The notes: generated by a model not told the origin, from the letters alone. A stretch of 64,000 bases of DNA from Imperialibacter roseus (GCF_032999765.1 NZ_CP136051.1:3572417-3636416); one strand, 5' to 3'; counted from the stretch's first letter, positions 52,771 to 61,959 are shown. Made by a program: numbers and translations.

Positions 52771-54649
52771 ACTAGCACTTCTACTTTTACTAACAGCAAA
52801 CACGGCCATAGCCCAATACGGATATGACACTGCCTACCTGATGTTCCCTATCAGGCCTGGAGATCGCAACTACCTGGCTGGCACGATGGGTGAAATCAGG
52901 GGCACCCATTTTCACGCAGGGATTGACATACGCACCAGTGGCATAGAAGGCTTGCCAGTGTATGCCCCAGCCGATGGCTATATCAGCCGTGTGAAGATCA
53001 GCACTGGCGGCTACGGCAATGCCCTGTACCTTACTCACCCCAACGGGCTGACCACGGTATATGGCCACCTGAAGTCGTTTAGCAAGCCCCTAGCCGAATG
53101 GGTGCGGGCACAGCAGTATGCCAAAGAAAGCTTCGACGTAGAGCTTTTTCCGGCACGCAACCAATTCAGCTACAAGAAAGGCGAAGTGTTTGCCGCCTCA
53201 GGCAATACCGGCGGCAGTTCGGGGCCCCATCTCCATTTTGAAATACGGGACCAAGAGCAGAAGATTCTTGACCCCATGCGCTTTCACTTCAAAGAGCTCA
53301 TTGATGAAGCACCTCCTTTGATTAGAAAGGTGGCCTTTACTACCATGGATATCAAGTCGAGAATCAATGGGCAGTTTGGTCGGTTCGAATTTGATGTAAC
53401 CAAAGAAGGGGACAGTTTTGTCATGCACACGCCACTGACATTTGAAGGAACCATTGGCGTGGAAATCTATGCCTACGACCGCTTCGACGGCACCTGGAGC
53501 AAAAACGGCATCCCGTGCATTGAGGTGATGCTCGATGACCAGAAGATGTTCAGCCAAAGCATTACCAAACTGAGCTTTGATGAAATGCGCAATGTGGCTG
53601 TGCACATGAACTACGGCGAGTATTTAACCAGCGGGCAAAAGTTCACCAAACTGTGGGTAGACGACGGTAACTGGTTGAAGGTGTACGAAGCAAAGGACTG
53701 GCAAGGCATGCTGAAAATCAAAGACTCCAGCGATCACAGACTTGAAATACGCACCTGGGACAGCTACAATAACTACTCGTATTTTAAGACAACGCTCAGC
53801 GACAAAGGGAAGCGAAGCAATGCCACCATCAAAAGTCTTGGCAAGCTGCGGCGGGAGGGTTATGAAATAACCGGCAATGTAATGGAGCTGACGAACCCCA
53901 ATGGTGTGGCCCGCCAGAACGTTCTTTTGTACTCTGCAGGACAGGCGTATGAACTACCGCCGGTCTACCACGTGGGTGCCAACGACTTCTACCTCTGGGA
54001 TTTGAGAAATGGCCTCCCAGACTCCGTCGATTTGTGTGGCACGATGCAAAAATATGACTTTAAGGCCATGGTATCTCCACATCACGACTACAGCTTTTTT
54101 GACAAAGACATGGACGTGGCCTTTAACCGGTACAGTCTGTTTGATACACTCTACCTGGCAGTAAAGGACAAGAAAATAGAAAACGGCAGAGAAGTGTTTG
54201 CTATCGACAATGTGCTGGATCCGCTTCGCCGCTCGGCAAAGGTGACGCTCAAGCCAATGCAGCTTTACGATAAAGAAAAGTCGGCGGTGTACTCCTACAG
54301 CGCCAAAGGCAACCTTGGCTACGTGGGCGGTGCCTGGGACAAAGACGGCATCAGCTTTCTCACCACCTCGCTGGGCACCTGGACCGTCGCCACCGACTCT
54401 GTGCCCCCTACCATCAAGCCGGCAGTGATCAACAAAAGTGAGTGCCGCCTGATCATTGAGGATGACCTGTCGGGCATCAAAAGCTGGAAAGGCACCATTG
54501 ATGGCGAATGGGTGTTGCTGAACTACGAATACAAGAAAAAACTATTGTGGACAGAAAAACTCGATGCAAGCAAACCTTTCGACGGAGAGTTTGTTGTGGT
54601 AGTGACCGACAACGCCGGTAATGAAACTGTGTACAAAACAAAACTCTGA
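52757..54649 (+). CDS. M23 family peptidoglycan endopeptidase (LytM)
   Basis: About 630 residues. TTG at 52757 starts a good Sec signal (KLNKLALLLLLTANTAIAQ); GTG at 52739 is possible but adds nothing. The catalytic M23 site is at the N-terminus: RGTHFHAGIDIRTSG (HxxxxxxD) and SSGPHLHFEIRD (HxH). About 430 residues of beta-rich, Ig-like segments follow, ending with a DDLSGIKSWKGTIDGEWV type block, as in LytM proteins with extracellular domains. It likely cuts stem-peptide cross-links. It starts within the FAH stop region and bcp follows by 6 bp. Confidence 0.88.
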   Translation: MKLNKLALLLLLTANTAIAQYGYDTAYLMFPIRPGDRNYLAGTMGEIRGTHFHAGIDIRTSGIEGLPVYAPADGYISRVKISTGGYGNALYLTHPNGLTTVYGHLKSFSKPLAEWVRAQQYAKESFDVELFPARNQFSYKKGEVFAASGNTGGSSGPHLHFEIRDQEQKILDPMRFHFKELIDEAPPLIRKVAFTTMDIKSRINGQFGRFEFDVTKEGDSFVMHTPLTFEGTIGVEIYAYDRFDGTWSKNGIPCIEVMLDDQKMFSQSITKLSFDEMRNVAVHMNYGEYLTSGQKFTKLWVDDGNWLKVYEAKDWQGMLKIKDSSDHRLEIRTWDSYNNYSYFKTTLSDKGKRSNATIKSLGKLRREGYEITGNVMELTNPNGVARQNVLLYSAGQAYELPPVYHVGANDFYLWDLRNGLPDSVDLCGTMQKYDFKAMVSPHHDYSFFDKDMDVAFNRYSLFDTLYLAVKDKKIENGREVFAIDNVLDPLRRSAKVTLKPMQLYDKEKSAVYSYSAKGNLGYVGGAWDKDGISFLTTSLGTWTVATDSVPPTIKPAVINKSECRLIIEDDLSGIKSWKGTIDGEWVLLNYEYKKKLLWTEKLDASKPFDGEFVVVVTDNAGNETVYKTKL

Positions 54650-54655
54650 CAACCA

Positions 54656-55105
54656 ATGGCATTAAAAGCAGGCGACAAAGCTCCAGACTTCGAGGTAAGT
54701 GACCAAAACGGAAAAACAGTAAAACTCTCCGACTTCCAGGGCAAGAAGGTAGTGCTCTACTTCTACCCGCAGGACAATACGCCTACCTGCACGGTCGAAG
54801 CCTGCAACCTCAGGGACAACTACAATACCCTGAAAACCAAAGGCTACGAGGTGCTGGGCGTAAGCCCCGACTCGGCCAAGAAGCACACCAACTTCATCAA
54901 GAAATTCAGCCTGCCCTTCACGCTGCTGGCTGACACCGACAACAAAATCATTGAAAGCTATGGTCTGTGGGCAGAAAAAACCACTTTTGGACGTTCCTAC
55001 ATGGGCGTGCTACGCACCACTTTTATTATCGACGAAAATGGCATCATTGAGCGGGTGATTGACGACGTGAAGTCGAAGGAGCATGCGGAGCAGATTTTGG
55101 GGTAA
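54656..55105 (+). CDS. bcp: Thiol peroxidase, BCP-type peroxiredoxin
   Basis: 149 residues. The peroxidatic Cys is in NTPTCTVEAC (Cys 45), with a likely resolving Cys at 50, as in the atypical 2-Cys bacterioferritin-comigratory proteins. KLSDFQGKKVVLYFYPQD and LLADTDNKIIESYGLW support the call. It reduces hydroperoxides with thioredoxin. It ends the FAH-M23-bcp operon. Confidence 0.93.
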   Translation: MALKAGDKAPDFEVSDQNGKTVKLSDFQGKKVVLYFYPQDNTPTCTVEACNLRDNYNTLKTKGYEVLGVSPDSAKKHTNFIKKFSLPFTLLADTDNKIIESYGLWAEKTTFGRSYMGVLRTTFIIDENGIIERVIDDVKSKEHAEQILG

Positions 55106-55153
55106 TTTATCCCCAAAACTTCCTATTTTGCTGGAAACTTAAACATCCAGCCC

Positions 55154-56257
55154 ATGAAATACATACTCGCATCAATTTTCACAGTAGTCACCCTGGCTGC
55201 TGTCGCCCAACCAGCCAAAAAACCTCTCAAAATTGGCGTGGCCGGTCTTATCCACGGCCATGTAGGTTGGGTGCTTAATAAGGCCAAAGCTGGCGACGTG
55301 GAAATCGTGGGCATTGCCGAGTCCAATAAAGCCCTGGCAGAAAAGTTGTCAAAACAATATGGCTTCTCCATGTCGCTGGTGTACCCCACCCTGGATGAAA
55401 TGCTGGCCAAAACCAAGCCCGAAGCCGTTACTGCCTTCAACGACATTTACGGCCACATGGAAGTGGTGGAGAAGTGCGCCCCCAAGGGCATCCACGTGAT
55501 GGTGGAAAAGCCGCTGGCCATGAGCTACGACCATGCCAGGCGGATGAAGGCGCTGGCCGACAAACACAAGATTTTTCTGGTGACCAACTACGAAACCACC
55601 TGGTACGCCACCACGCAGGAAACCCTCACCAAAGCGGCAGCGGGCGACCTGGGCACCCTTCGCAAAGTAATGGTGAACGACGGGCACGAGGGACCTAAGG
55701 AAATTGGTGTTGGCAAAGAATTCCTCGACTGGCTCACTGACCCTAAACTGAACGGGGCTGGAGCACTGATCGACTTTGGCTGCTACGGCGCCAATCTCCT
55801 CACCCACCTGATGAGCAACGAAAGGCCGCTGTCGGTCACAGCTATTACCCAAACCAACAAACCTGACATCTACCCCAAAGTAGATGACGAGGCTACCATA
55901 TTGGTGAAGTACCCCGGCACCCAGGGCGTCATTCAGGCGTCGTGGAACTGGACGTTTGGGCGCAAAGACATGGAGGTGTACGGCACCAACGCTTATATCA
56001 AGACAGTAGACGGCACCCGCATGAGCCTTCGGGTCAAGCAGTCGGAGCCAGAGCAGCCCATGACGCTGGAGCCCATGAAAACACCTTTCAACGATCCGTT
56101 CGATTTTCTTACCGCCGTCATCAGAGGCGAAACCAAGCTCAACGAAACCGTGCAGGGCAGGCTTTCGTCACTGGAAAACAACATGGTGGTGGTAGAAATA
56201 CTGGATGCAGCCATCCGGTCGGCGAAGGAGGGGAAAACGGTGGTGCTGGAAAGGTAG
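55154..56257 (+). CDS. Secreted Gfo/Idh/MocA family NAD(P)-binding oxidoreductase
   Basis: 367 residues. The N-terminal Rossmann fold has IGVAGLIHGHVGWVLNKAK and VEIVGIAESN, the EKPLAMS motif (about residue 118) and GALIDFGCYGANLLTHL (lysine-less active-site region). It is preceded by a Sec signal (ILASIFTVVTLAAVAQP) with no twin arginine, whereas most exported members use Tat. It would need an NAD(P) source in the periplasm or be a repurposed sugar-binding protein. Stand-alone gene after bcp. Confidence 0.85.
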   Translation: MKYILASIFTVVTLAAVAQPAKKPLKIGVAGLIHGHVGWVLNKAKAGDVEIVGIAESNKALAEKLSKQYGFSMSLVYPTLDEMLAKTKPEAVTAFNDIYGHMEVVEKCAPKGIHVMVEKPLAMSYDHARRMKALADKHKIFLVTNYETTWYATTQETLTKAAAGDLGTLRKVMVNDGHEGPKEIGVGKEFLDWLTDPKLNGAGALIDFGCYGANLLTHLMSNERPLSVTAITQTNKPDIYPKVDDEATILVKYPGTQGVIQASWNWTFGRKDMEVYGTNAYIKTVDGTRMSLRVKQSEPEQPMTLEPMKTPFNDPFDFLTAVIRGETKLNETVQGRLSSLENNMVVVEILDAAIRSAKEGKTVVLER

Positions 56258-56283
56258 GCGGCACGCAAGAACTGACTCTTTTT

Positions 56284-56391
56284 GGCTTCGCCAAAATGGG
56301 TGTCACGCTAAGGCGCAAAGCTCGCAAAGGCTGGTGTGGAGATTCTTTGCGCCTTAGCGTCTTGGCGTGAAATAAACCACCTGGCGAAGCC
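56284..56391. repeat. Nested inverted repeat (MITE-like)
   Basis: Outer 10-bp arms GGCTTCGCCA / TGGCGAAGCC (56284-56293, 56382-56391) enclose perfect 16-bp inner arms ACGCTAAGGCGCAAAG / CTTTGCGCCTTAGCGT (56305-56320, 56345-56360). The core CTTAGCGTCTT is shared with the tandem repeat at 59999-60356. It lies in the gap after the Gfo/Idh gene. Confidence 0.6.
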
Positions 56392-56460
56392 GGAGCACCA
56401 GACTAGAACAAGCAAGAACTATTCTCCGCACCTACCTGTTTTGTTCTTTTTTAAATCATT

Positions 56461-57150
56461 ATGAGTCAATCAACCATCCAACCATCTACCTTCCAGTTTC
56501 TCACCGACCTCGCTGCCAATAACAACCGGGACTGGTTTGCCCTGCACAAAGACTGGTATCAGGCATCACTTGACAATATGGTGGGCTTTGCCGATGCGCT
56601 GCTGGCTGAAATGAACAAGCATGACCTGATAGAAACGCCGTCAGGAAAGAAAGCGCTGTTTCGGATCTACAATGACGTGCGGTTCAGTAAAGACAAGTCG
56701 CCCTACAATGCCCGCTTTGCCATGTCGTTCCGGCGGGCCACCATAGAGCGGCGGGGCGGCTATTACCTTAACCTCAAACCGGGTAGCAACTTCCTGGCCT
56801 GCGGATTTTTCAACCCCAATCCTGACGACCTGAGACGCATCCGCTTTGACATAGAAGACAACTACGAGGACTGGCACAAGATTCTGCGGTCAAAAGTTAT
56901 AAAAAGCACCTATGGCGACATGCAGGGAAATACAGTGGCCACAGCACCGAGAGGCTACACAGTCGACCACCCGGGCATTGATTTGCTTCGGCATAAATCA
57001 TTTGTTTTCCGGCATAGCTTCACCGACGACGAAGTCCTTGCCAGCGGTTTCCATAAAAGCGTGAGCCAGACCTTCAAAACCATCAGGCCCTGGCTCGACT
57101 ATATGAGCGAGGTGCTGACTACCGACAGGAACGGAGAACTGCTTGTGTAG
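56461..57150 (+). CDS. DUF2461 family protein
   Basis: 229 residues matching DUF2461/TIGR02453: TFQFLTDLAANNNRDWFALH, FRIYNDVRFSKDKSPYNARF, GGYYLNLKPGSNFLACGFFN, and a C-terminal KSFVFRHSFTDDEVL with PWLDYM. The family is common in bacteria and fungi, and its activity is not assigned. It is a cytosolic protein. Next to the ion channel gene, which converges with it across 10 bp. Confidence 0.88.
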   Translation: MSQSTIQPSTFQFLTDLAANNNRDWFALHKDWYQASLDNMVGFADALLAEMNKHDLIETPSGKKALFRIYNDVRFSKDKSPYNARFAMSFRRATIERRGGYYLNLKPGSNFLACGFFNPNPDDLRRIRFDIEDNYEDWHKILRSKVIKSTYGDMQGNTVATAPRGYTVDHPGIDLLRHKSFVFRHSFTDDEVLASGFHKSVSQTFKTIRPWLDYMSEVLTTDRNGELLV

Positions 57151-57160
57151 CTAATAATTT

Positions 57161-57979
57161 CTACTGGAGCGCCTCTCCGCATTCGCAACAATACTTCGCT
57201 TTTTTCATGTGATCAGCATTGCCACATTGCCGGCATTGCCTGCTTGTATCTCCGGAAGGATTCAGGGCATTGGTGCTTCCTTTGGCAAGCTCCACGGTAA
57301 CCAGTCCGGTGGGGACAGCTATCAGGCCATAGCCAGTCACCATCAAAATGGTAGCCAGAAACTGTCCTAAGGTCGTTTGAGGAGCGATGTCACCATAGCC
57401 GACGGTGGAGAGCGTCACAATGGCCCAGTAGATACTCCGGGGAATGCTCGTAAACCCGTGCTCCCGTCCTTCAATGATGTACATCAAAGTACCAACAAAA
57501 ACGCTGACGATAACAACAAAGAAAAGAAAAACGACAATCTTCCTGGAGCTTGATTTCACTGCTTCACCAAGCTTGCTGGCCTCACCCATAAACTGCACCA
57601 GCTTAAGCACCCGAAATACCCGCAACAGCCTCAACACCCTAATGATAGCCAGCGCATGGCTACCAATAAAAAAGATGCTCAGGTAAGTAGGCAAAATGGA
57701 GAGCAGATCGATAATGCCAAAAAAGCTGAAGACATATTGAGTCTTCTTTTCTGATGTCCATAGCCTAAGTCCGTACTCGACGGTAAACAGACCAGTGATA
57801 ATCCAATCAAGTTTGTAAAAAAGAGCCGCCCATTCCTGATTGATCTCCCTGACACTTTCCAGCATAAGTATGGTAATGCTGGCCACGATGAGGATGAGGA
57901 GTGCTATGTCGAAACCCTTGCCTGCGGGTGTATCTACACCAAAAATGATCCTGTGGAGCTTTTCTTTGGTTGATTGCAT
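57161..57979 (-). CDS. Voltage-gated potassium channel with a C-terminal zinc ribbon
   Basis: 272 residues with six helices. S4 is RVLRLLRVFRVLKLVQF (about 114-130) with Arg at regular spacing; the pore loop carries the K+ selectivity filter TVGYGD (192-197) between S5 and S6. After S6 and a short linker, a CxxC (249, 252) and a CCxC (264-267) form a zinc-ribbon-like knuckle absent from typical bacterial Kv channels. The gene converges with the DUF2461 gene. Function of the ribbon is unknown, possibly redox or metal gating. Confidence 0.9.
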   Translation of the reverse strand: MQSTKEKLHRIIFGVDTPAGKGFDIALLILIVASITILMLESVREINQEWAALFYKLDWIITGLFTVEYGLRLWTSEKKTQYVFSFFGIIDLLSILPTYLSIFFIGSHALAIIRVLRLLRVFRVLKLVQFMGEASKLGEAVKSSSRKIVVFLFFVVIVSVFVGTLMYIIEGREHGFTSIPRSIYWAIVTLSTVGYGDIAPQTTLGQFLATILMVTGYGLIAVPTGLVTVELAKGSTNALNPSGDTSRQCRQCGNADHMKKAKYCCECGEALQ

Positions 57980-58216
57980 GAGTTAAATGATAATGCCAGG
58001 AACTTGCAATGCGAATCTAGCAAGTTTTACTTTAAATATCCTCTCGTTCCCTTCAGCTACTTCCTGGCATTGAAAACCACCTTTTCAAACCAAACCCAAC
58101 TCCACAGAGAAAGTTAGCGCATGTGCTGACAAATAAATGACCGGGAGATTTGGGAAGAACTATCGGAGCAATAAAATGCGAAGGCTAGTCAATCAAAAAG
58201 TAAGTAAATTGCAAAT

Positions 58217-59251
58217 ATGGAAACTCTCCGGCTACCAAAAATACGCTTGCTGATTTATGGGGCTCCCCTGGCGGTCATTTTCATTTCCGTTGGCCTGGCA
58301 GTAAGTCCATTGCTGGTTGCCTACCCACAACTCGCTACTGGCATTATCTACGACCTAACGCTAACCTCTCCGGTCATTTATCTGATGCTGATCTGGAATA
58401 GACCTATTCCAAAGGCTACTGTGGTTCCCATTTTTATTGTCGGCGTTGTGCTCGCCTCGTTTCTGCTGCCCGACAATCAACATTTCCACCTCAATCTGGT
58501 GAAAACCTTCCTGCTACCGGTGGTAGAGCTTTTGGTTGTCACAGGTATTGTGCTGAAAGTCAGAAAGACGGTCAACGCTTTTAAAGCAAACGCTAGTAGC
58601 GAGCCTGATTTCTACCTCACTCTTAAAAAAAGCACGATGGAGGCATTGGAAATTCCCTTGCTAGCTAGAGCCATGTCAACGGAAATAGCCGTGTTTTACT
58701 TCAGCCTCTTTCCCTGGAAAAAGGAAGTCCCAAGGGACAATGAGTTCAGCAGCTACAAGGATAACGGAGCGATCGCATTGCTGGGAGCAATCATCTTTAT
58801 CCTGGTTGCCGAAACCTTTGTCTTACACACTTTACTCGCCCACTGGAGTACCACATTTGCCTGGATACTGTCTGCCACTAGCATTTACACTGGGTTTCAG
58901 CTTTTTGGGCACATCAAGGCCATGATTTTTCGGCCTTCGACGATGACTGCCGAGGCGTTGCACCTGAAATATGGGCTGTTTGGAGACATTACCATCCCGT
59001 GGGAGGATGTTGACCGGGTGGCATTGCATACCGGAAGTATGGAAACAGCCCTACCAGGAATGGAACAATTAGCTTTGTTGAAAGGTCTCGAAACCGCCAA
59101 TGTGATGCTGTCATTCAAAAAGACCCAAACGATAGAAAAGTTATACGGCTTCACAAAAAGCTGTGATAACCTCTTAGTTCATATCGATAATAGCCCGGCA
59201 TTTATAGAAAAGGCGAGGGCCGCAATTTTGAACCTCAACACAAAAATGTGA
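58217..59251 (+). CDS. Membrane protein with PH-like C-terminal domain, unknown function
   Basis: 344 residues. Seven or so helices in two groups (about 10-120, and 185-235), then a soluble C-terminal part (AEALHLKYGLFGDITIPWED and VDRVALHT) with a PH-like beta pattern near residues 250-340. No family is firmly recognised. It overlaps the SAM methyltransferase gene by one base (TGATG), so the two may be coupled. No catalytic residues are recognisable. Confidence 0.6.
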   Translation: METLRLPKIRLLIYGAPLAVIFISVGLAVSPLLVAYPQLATGIIYDLTLTSPVIYLMLIWNRPIPKATVVPIFIVGVVLASFLLPDNQHFHLNLVKTFLLPVVELLVVTGIVLKVRKTVNAFKANASSEPDFYLTLKKSTMEALEIPLLARAMSTEIAVFYFSLFPWKKEVPRDNEFSSYKDNGAIALLGAIIFILVAETFVLHTLLAHWSTTFAWILSATSIYTGFQLFGHIKAMIFRPSTMTAEALHLKYGLFGDITIPWEDVDRVALHTGSMETALPGMEQLALLKGLETANVMLSFKKTQTIEKLYGFTKSCDNLLVHIDNSPAFIEKARAAILNLNTKM

Positions 59252-59967
59252 TGACTGAAGACTATGACGCCGTCATCGCTCATCACTACAACGCCTACCG
59301 CCCACCCTTGCATCAAGTGATCCTTACAAAGTGCCTGAGGCCTGGGACAGTTTATGACAACGGACTTGACATCGGTAGCGGCACCGGACAGTCGTGTATC
59401 GCACTGGCCGATTTCTGCGAAAAGATAACGGGTGCTGAGCCAAGCAAGGAGATGCTGGCACAGGCTATCGGGCATTCGAAAGTAACCTACGTGCATTTTG
59501 ACGGTATTAATTTGCCCTTCGCTGATAGCAGTTTCGACCTGGTCACTTTTGCGGGGTCATTGTTTTACGCCAGGTCGCAAGGGATTCTCAATGAGGTGGT
59601 GAGGGTGTGCCTGCCCAACGCCATAGTCATTGCCTACGACTTTGAGGTGCTTTTTCAACGGCTGCCATTTGGGTTTCACTTGCCAGAGGAGTCTGTGGGC
59701 TATAATCACCGGGCTAGCTTTTCGGGCCTTGAAATGAATGGGCTTAGAGAAACTGACTCGTTTGTCAGCGACTACCAGTTGGGTGTCAGTGCTGAGAACC
59801 TGGCTCATTTGCTGTTGTCGGCAGGAAGCTTCTACAATTATTTTTCTGAGAGATATACAGCTTCGGATCCTTTTGGCTTGCTTGTGCGGGAGCTAAGCCA
59901 ACATGCTATTGTGCATTCAATAGGTGCCAGGCTATACGCCACCGTGTACAAGGTTGGCGTGAAGTAA
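59251..59967 (+). CDS. Class I SAM-dependent methyltransferase
   Basis: 238 residues. Rossmann-type motif I is NGLDIGSGTGQSCIALADFC, motif post-I GAEPSKEMLAQAI, then INLPFADSSFDLVTFAGSLF (motif II) and NEVVRVCLPNAIVIAYDFE. The substrate is not predictable; the group includes small-molecule methyltransferases. The ATG at 59251 overlaps the upstream stop. The downstream gap holds tandem repeats. Confidence 0.85.
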   Translation: MTEDYDAVIAHHYNAYRPPLHQVILTKCLRPGTVYDNGLDIGSGTGQSCIALADFCEKITGAEPSKEMLAQAIGHSKVTYVHFDGINLPFADSSFDLVTFAGSLFYARSQGILNEVVRVCLPNAIVIAYDFEVLFQRLPFGFHLPEESVGYNHRASFSGLEMNGLRETDSFVSDYQLGVSAENLAHLLLSAGSFYNYFSERYTASDPFGLLVRELSQHAIVHSIGARLYATVYKVGVK

Positions 59968-59998
59968 CTCCGTCGGACGGTTTGCATTTTTTGAAATA

Positions 59999-60356
59999 TG
60001 GCCACGAAGGCACAAAGACGCTAAGGATTCTTCGGCCTCCGGTCTTCAAACTCCCGTCTCACTTCCCTACCCGGCGGCTGACGGCTCCATCGCCAGGACC
60101 TGCTGGCCGTACCGACGCCTGATTCCCTTGCCCGCCGAAGCTTTTGGCGTAGGCGGTCGCTTCGCTCTTCAATGTGGCCACGAAGACACAAAGACACTAA
60201 GGGTTCTTCGGTCTCCGGTCTTCAAACTCCCGCCTCACTTCCCTACCCGGCGGCTGATGGTTGCCTCCACACTGCCCGGCACGTACCGACGCCTGGTCAT
60301 CTTCCGTCTCCGGTCTTCCGACTTCCTTGCCCGCCGAAGCTTTTAGCGTAGGTGGG
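59999..60356. repeat. Two imperfect tandem repeats with CACGAAG-AAGACGCTAAGG motif
   Basis: Copy A (59999-60157) and copy B (60175-60356) share TGGCCACGAAGGCACAAAGA, then CGCTAAGG, a TTCTTCGGnCTCCGGTCTTC block, CACTTCCCTACCCGGCGGCT, TACCGACGCCTG and CTTGCCCGCCGAAGCTTTTG. They differ by inserts and point changes. The second copy ends at the AraC stop codon. Non-coding; the CCGCC / GGCGG ends of the last block can pair. Confidence 0.7.
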
Positions 60357-61337
60357 CTAAACCAACACCGGCTCCTTATAATACTTGTTCCTGTACTCAA
60401 TGGGCGTAAGCCCTGTAATTCGCTTGAACACTGTACGAAACGCCTTGGTGTCAGTATACCCCACGTCATACATGACTTCGTTGATGTTTTTGCGGCTCTT
60501 TTCAAAGCTGCGTTTGGCGGCCTCTACTTTCACCCGTTGTATGTACTCCACAATGGTGTTGTTGGTAGCCTTCTTGAACCTCCGCTCAAAGCTCCGGCGG
60601 CTGACGGCAAACATATCTACAAGCTGATCGACGCTGATGCGCTCAGCTGAATTGTCCTCGATAAAATCCTGGGCCTTCTTCACTTCCGGGTCGTTGTGAT
60701 CCTTCTGCCCATTGAACATCATAAAGGCCGACTGACTCTCCCTGTCGATATCGATGGCAAAGTACTTGGCCGCCAGAATGGCTGTGTCCCGATCTGTGTA
60801 TTTCTCCAGCAGGTAGAGCAGCAGGTTCCAATAGGAATTGGCGCCACCACTCGAATAGAGCCGGTGCTCCTCGGTAATAATGCTTCCATCTACCAGCTCC
60901 ACATCGGGAAACGTCTCCCGAAACTCGTTGGCAAATGCCCAGTGGGTAGAGCATCGTTTGCCTTCCAGCAAGCCGGTGGATGCCAGCAGGAATGCCCCCA
61001 CACAAAGCGAGGCTATTTCTGTGCCCTCATTGTATTTATCCACCAGCCACGGAATAGCTTCTTTGTTGACTTCCACAGCCTGTTTCATGTCACCAAACAA
61101 AGCAGGGATCACAATCAGATCCGTTTTTTCAACATCCTTCATCAGCTTGTCGGTATGGACAGAGAAAGCGCCATCGTGCAGCTTCACGTCCTTTGTAGCG
61201 CCCACCAGTTGCACTTCAAAAAGTGGCGCTTTGCCAACAGCCTGTAAAAACTGGTTGGCGGCGGTGAACATGTAGCGGGGATCGGCCACCGCTTCCATCA
61301 CTGCCGAGTTAGGAACAAGGATTGAAATACTCTTCAT
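60357..61337 (-). CDS. GlxA-type transcriptional regulator (DJ-1/PfpI domain plus AraC)
   Basis: 326 residues. The N-terminal DJ-1/PfpI-like domain (SISILVPNSAVMEAVADPRY, LIVIPALFGDM, IASLCVGAFLLASTGLLEGK) has the nucleophile-elbow Cys. The C-terminal AraC domain has two HTHs (SVDQLVDMFAVSRRSFERRF, NINEVMYDVGYTDTKAFRTV). Regulators of this type respond to small molecules. It diverges from a VOC gene across about 130 bp, so it may control it. Confidence 0.9.
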   Translation of the reverse strand: MKSISILVPNSAVMEAVADPRYMFTAANQFLQAVGKAPLFEVQLVGATKDVKLHDGAFSVHTDKLMKDVEKTDLIVIPALFGDMKQAVEVNKEAIPWLVDKYNEGTEIASLCVGAFLLASTGLLEGKRCSTHWAFANEFRETFPDVELVDGSIITEEHRLYSSGGANSYWNLLLYLLEKYTDRDTAILAAKYFAIDIDRESQSAFMMFNGQKDHNDPEVKKAQDFIEDNSAERISVDQLVDMFAVSRRSFERRFKKATNNTIVEYIQRVKVEAAKRSFEKSRKNINEVMYDVGYTDTKAFRTVFKRITGLTPIEYRNKYYKEPVLV

Positions 61338-61436
61338 TGGGATGAAATTTGACCTGATAAAAGTAGGAATTCCCTATGACGCAATCAACCCTCCAAACTG
61401 CCGTTTTCACACCCCGGCAAGCGATGCTCCCAAAGC

Positions 61437-61444
61437 TACTTTTG
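61437..61444 (+). promoter_or_regulatory. Candidate -7 box for the VOC gene
   Basis: TACTTTTG matches TAnnTTTG exactly, 22 bp before the ATG at 61467. A TTG at the usual -33 spacing is absent. Confidence 0.35.
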
Positions 61445-61466
61445 TATGGCTGACAAATGCTTATAA

Positions 61467-61874
61467 ATGGCCCATTTGATTACATATTTGACCTTCAACG
61501 GAAACTGCAGGGAGGCGATGACCTTCTACCGTGACTGCCTGGGTGGGGAACTTCAGCTTGAAACTGTGGCAGCATCATCCGCTTCTGCTGAGTTCCCACA
61601 ACCTATGGGAGAATTCATCCTGCAGGCCACGCTCTCGAAAGATAACCTGGTGCTGATGGCCACCGACATGGTGGGTGAAGACGGCCTGAGTCGTGGAAAT
61701 GCCGTATCTATTCTGATAGACTGCAACAGCAAAAAGGAGCTTCAGCACTACTTTAAGAAACTGTCCCATAAAGGCCAAGCCACTCACCCCATCGGAAAAA
61801 CTTTTTGGGGCGCCTGGTTTGGAGGACTCACGGATAAGTTTGGTAACCACTGGCTGCTCACCTGCAGAGGCTAA
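61467..61874 (+). CDS. PhnB-like VOC family protein
   Basis: 135 residues. PhnB-type marks are LITYLTFNGNCREAMTFYRD, GEFILQATLSKDNLVLMATD, GNAVSILIDCNSKKEL and WGAWFGGLTDKFGNHWLLTC. The family is related to glyoxalases and 3-demethylubiquinone methyltransferase-like proteins, without a fixed reaction. It is divergent from the GlxA-type regulator. Confidence 0.88.
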   Translation: MAHLITYLTFNGNCREAMTFYRDCLGGELQLETVAASSASAEFPQPMGEFILQATLSKDNLVLMATDMVGEDGLSRGNAVSILIDCNSKKELQHYFKKLSHKGQATHPIGKTFWGAWFGGLTDKFGNHWLLTCRG

Positions 61875-61959
61875 GCGAAAGCTCGCTGCTTCACAGCTTC
61901 TCTATCTCATCACAAGTTTCCTGAATTTTTCCTTCCTTACGTGTTTTGTTTCCCGCTGC

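Noticed and set aside
60128-60650. Frames in and around the tandem repeat (60128-60346 +, 60197-60505 -, 60261-60650 +)
   Set aside because: They are made of the repeat units or run antisense to the AraC gene; composition does not look coding.
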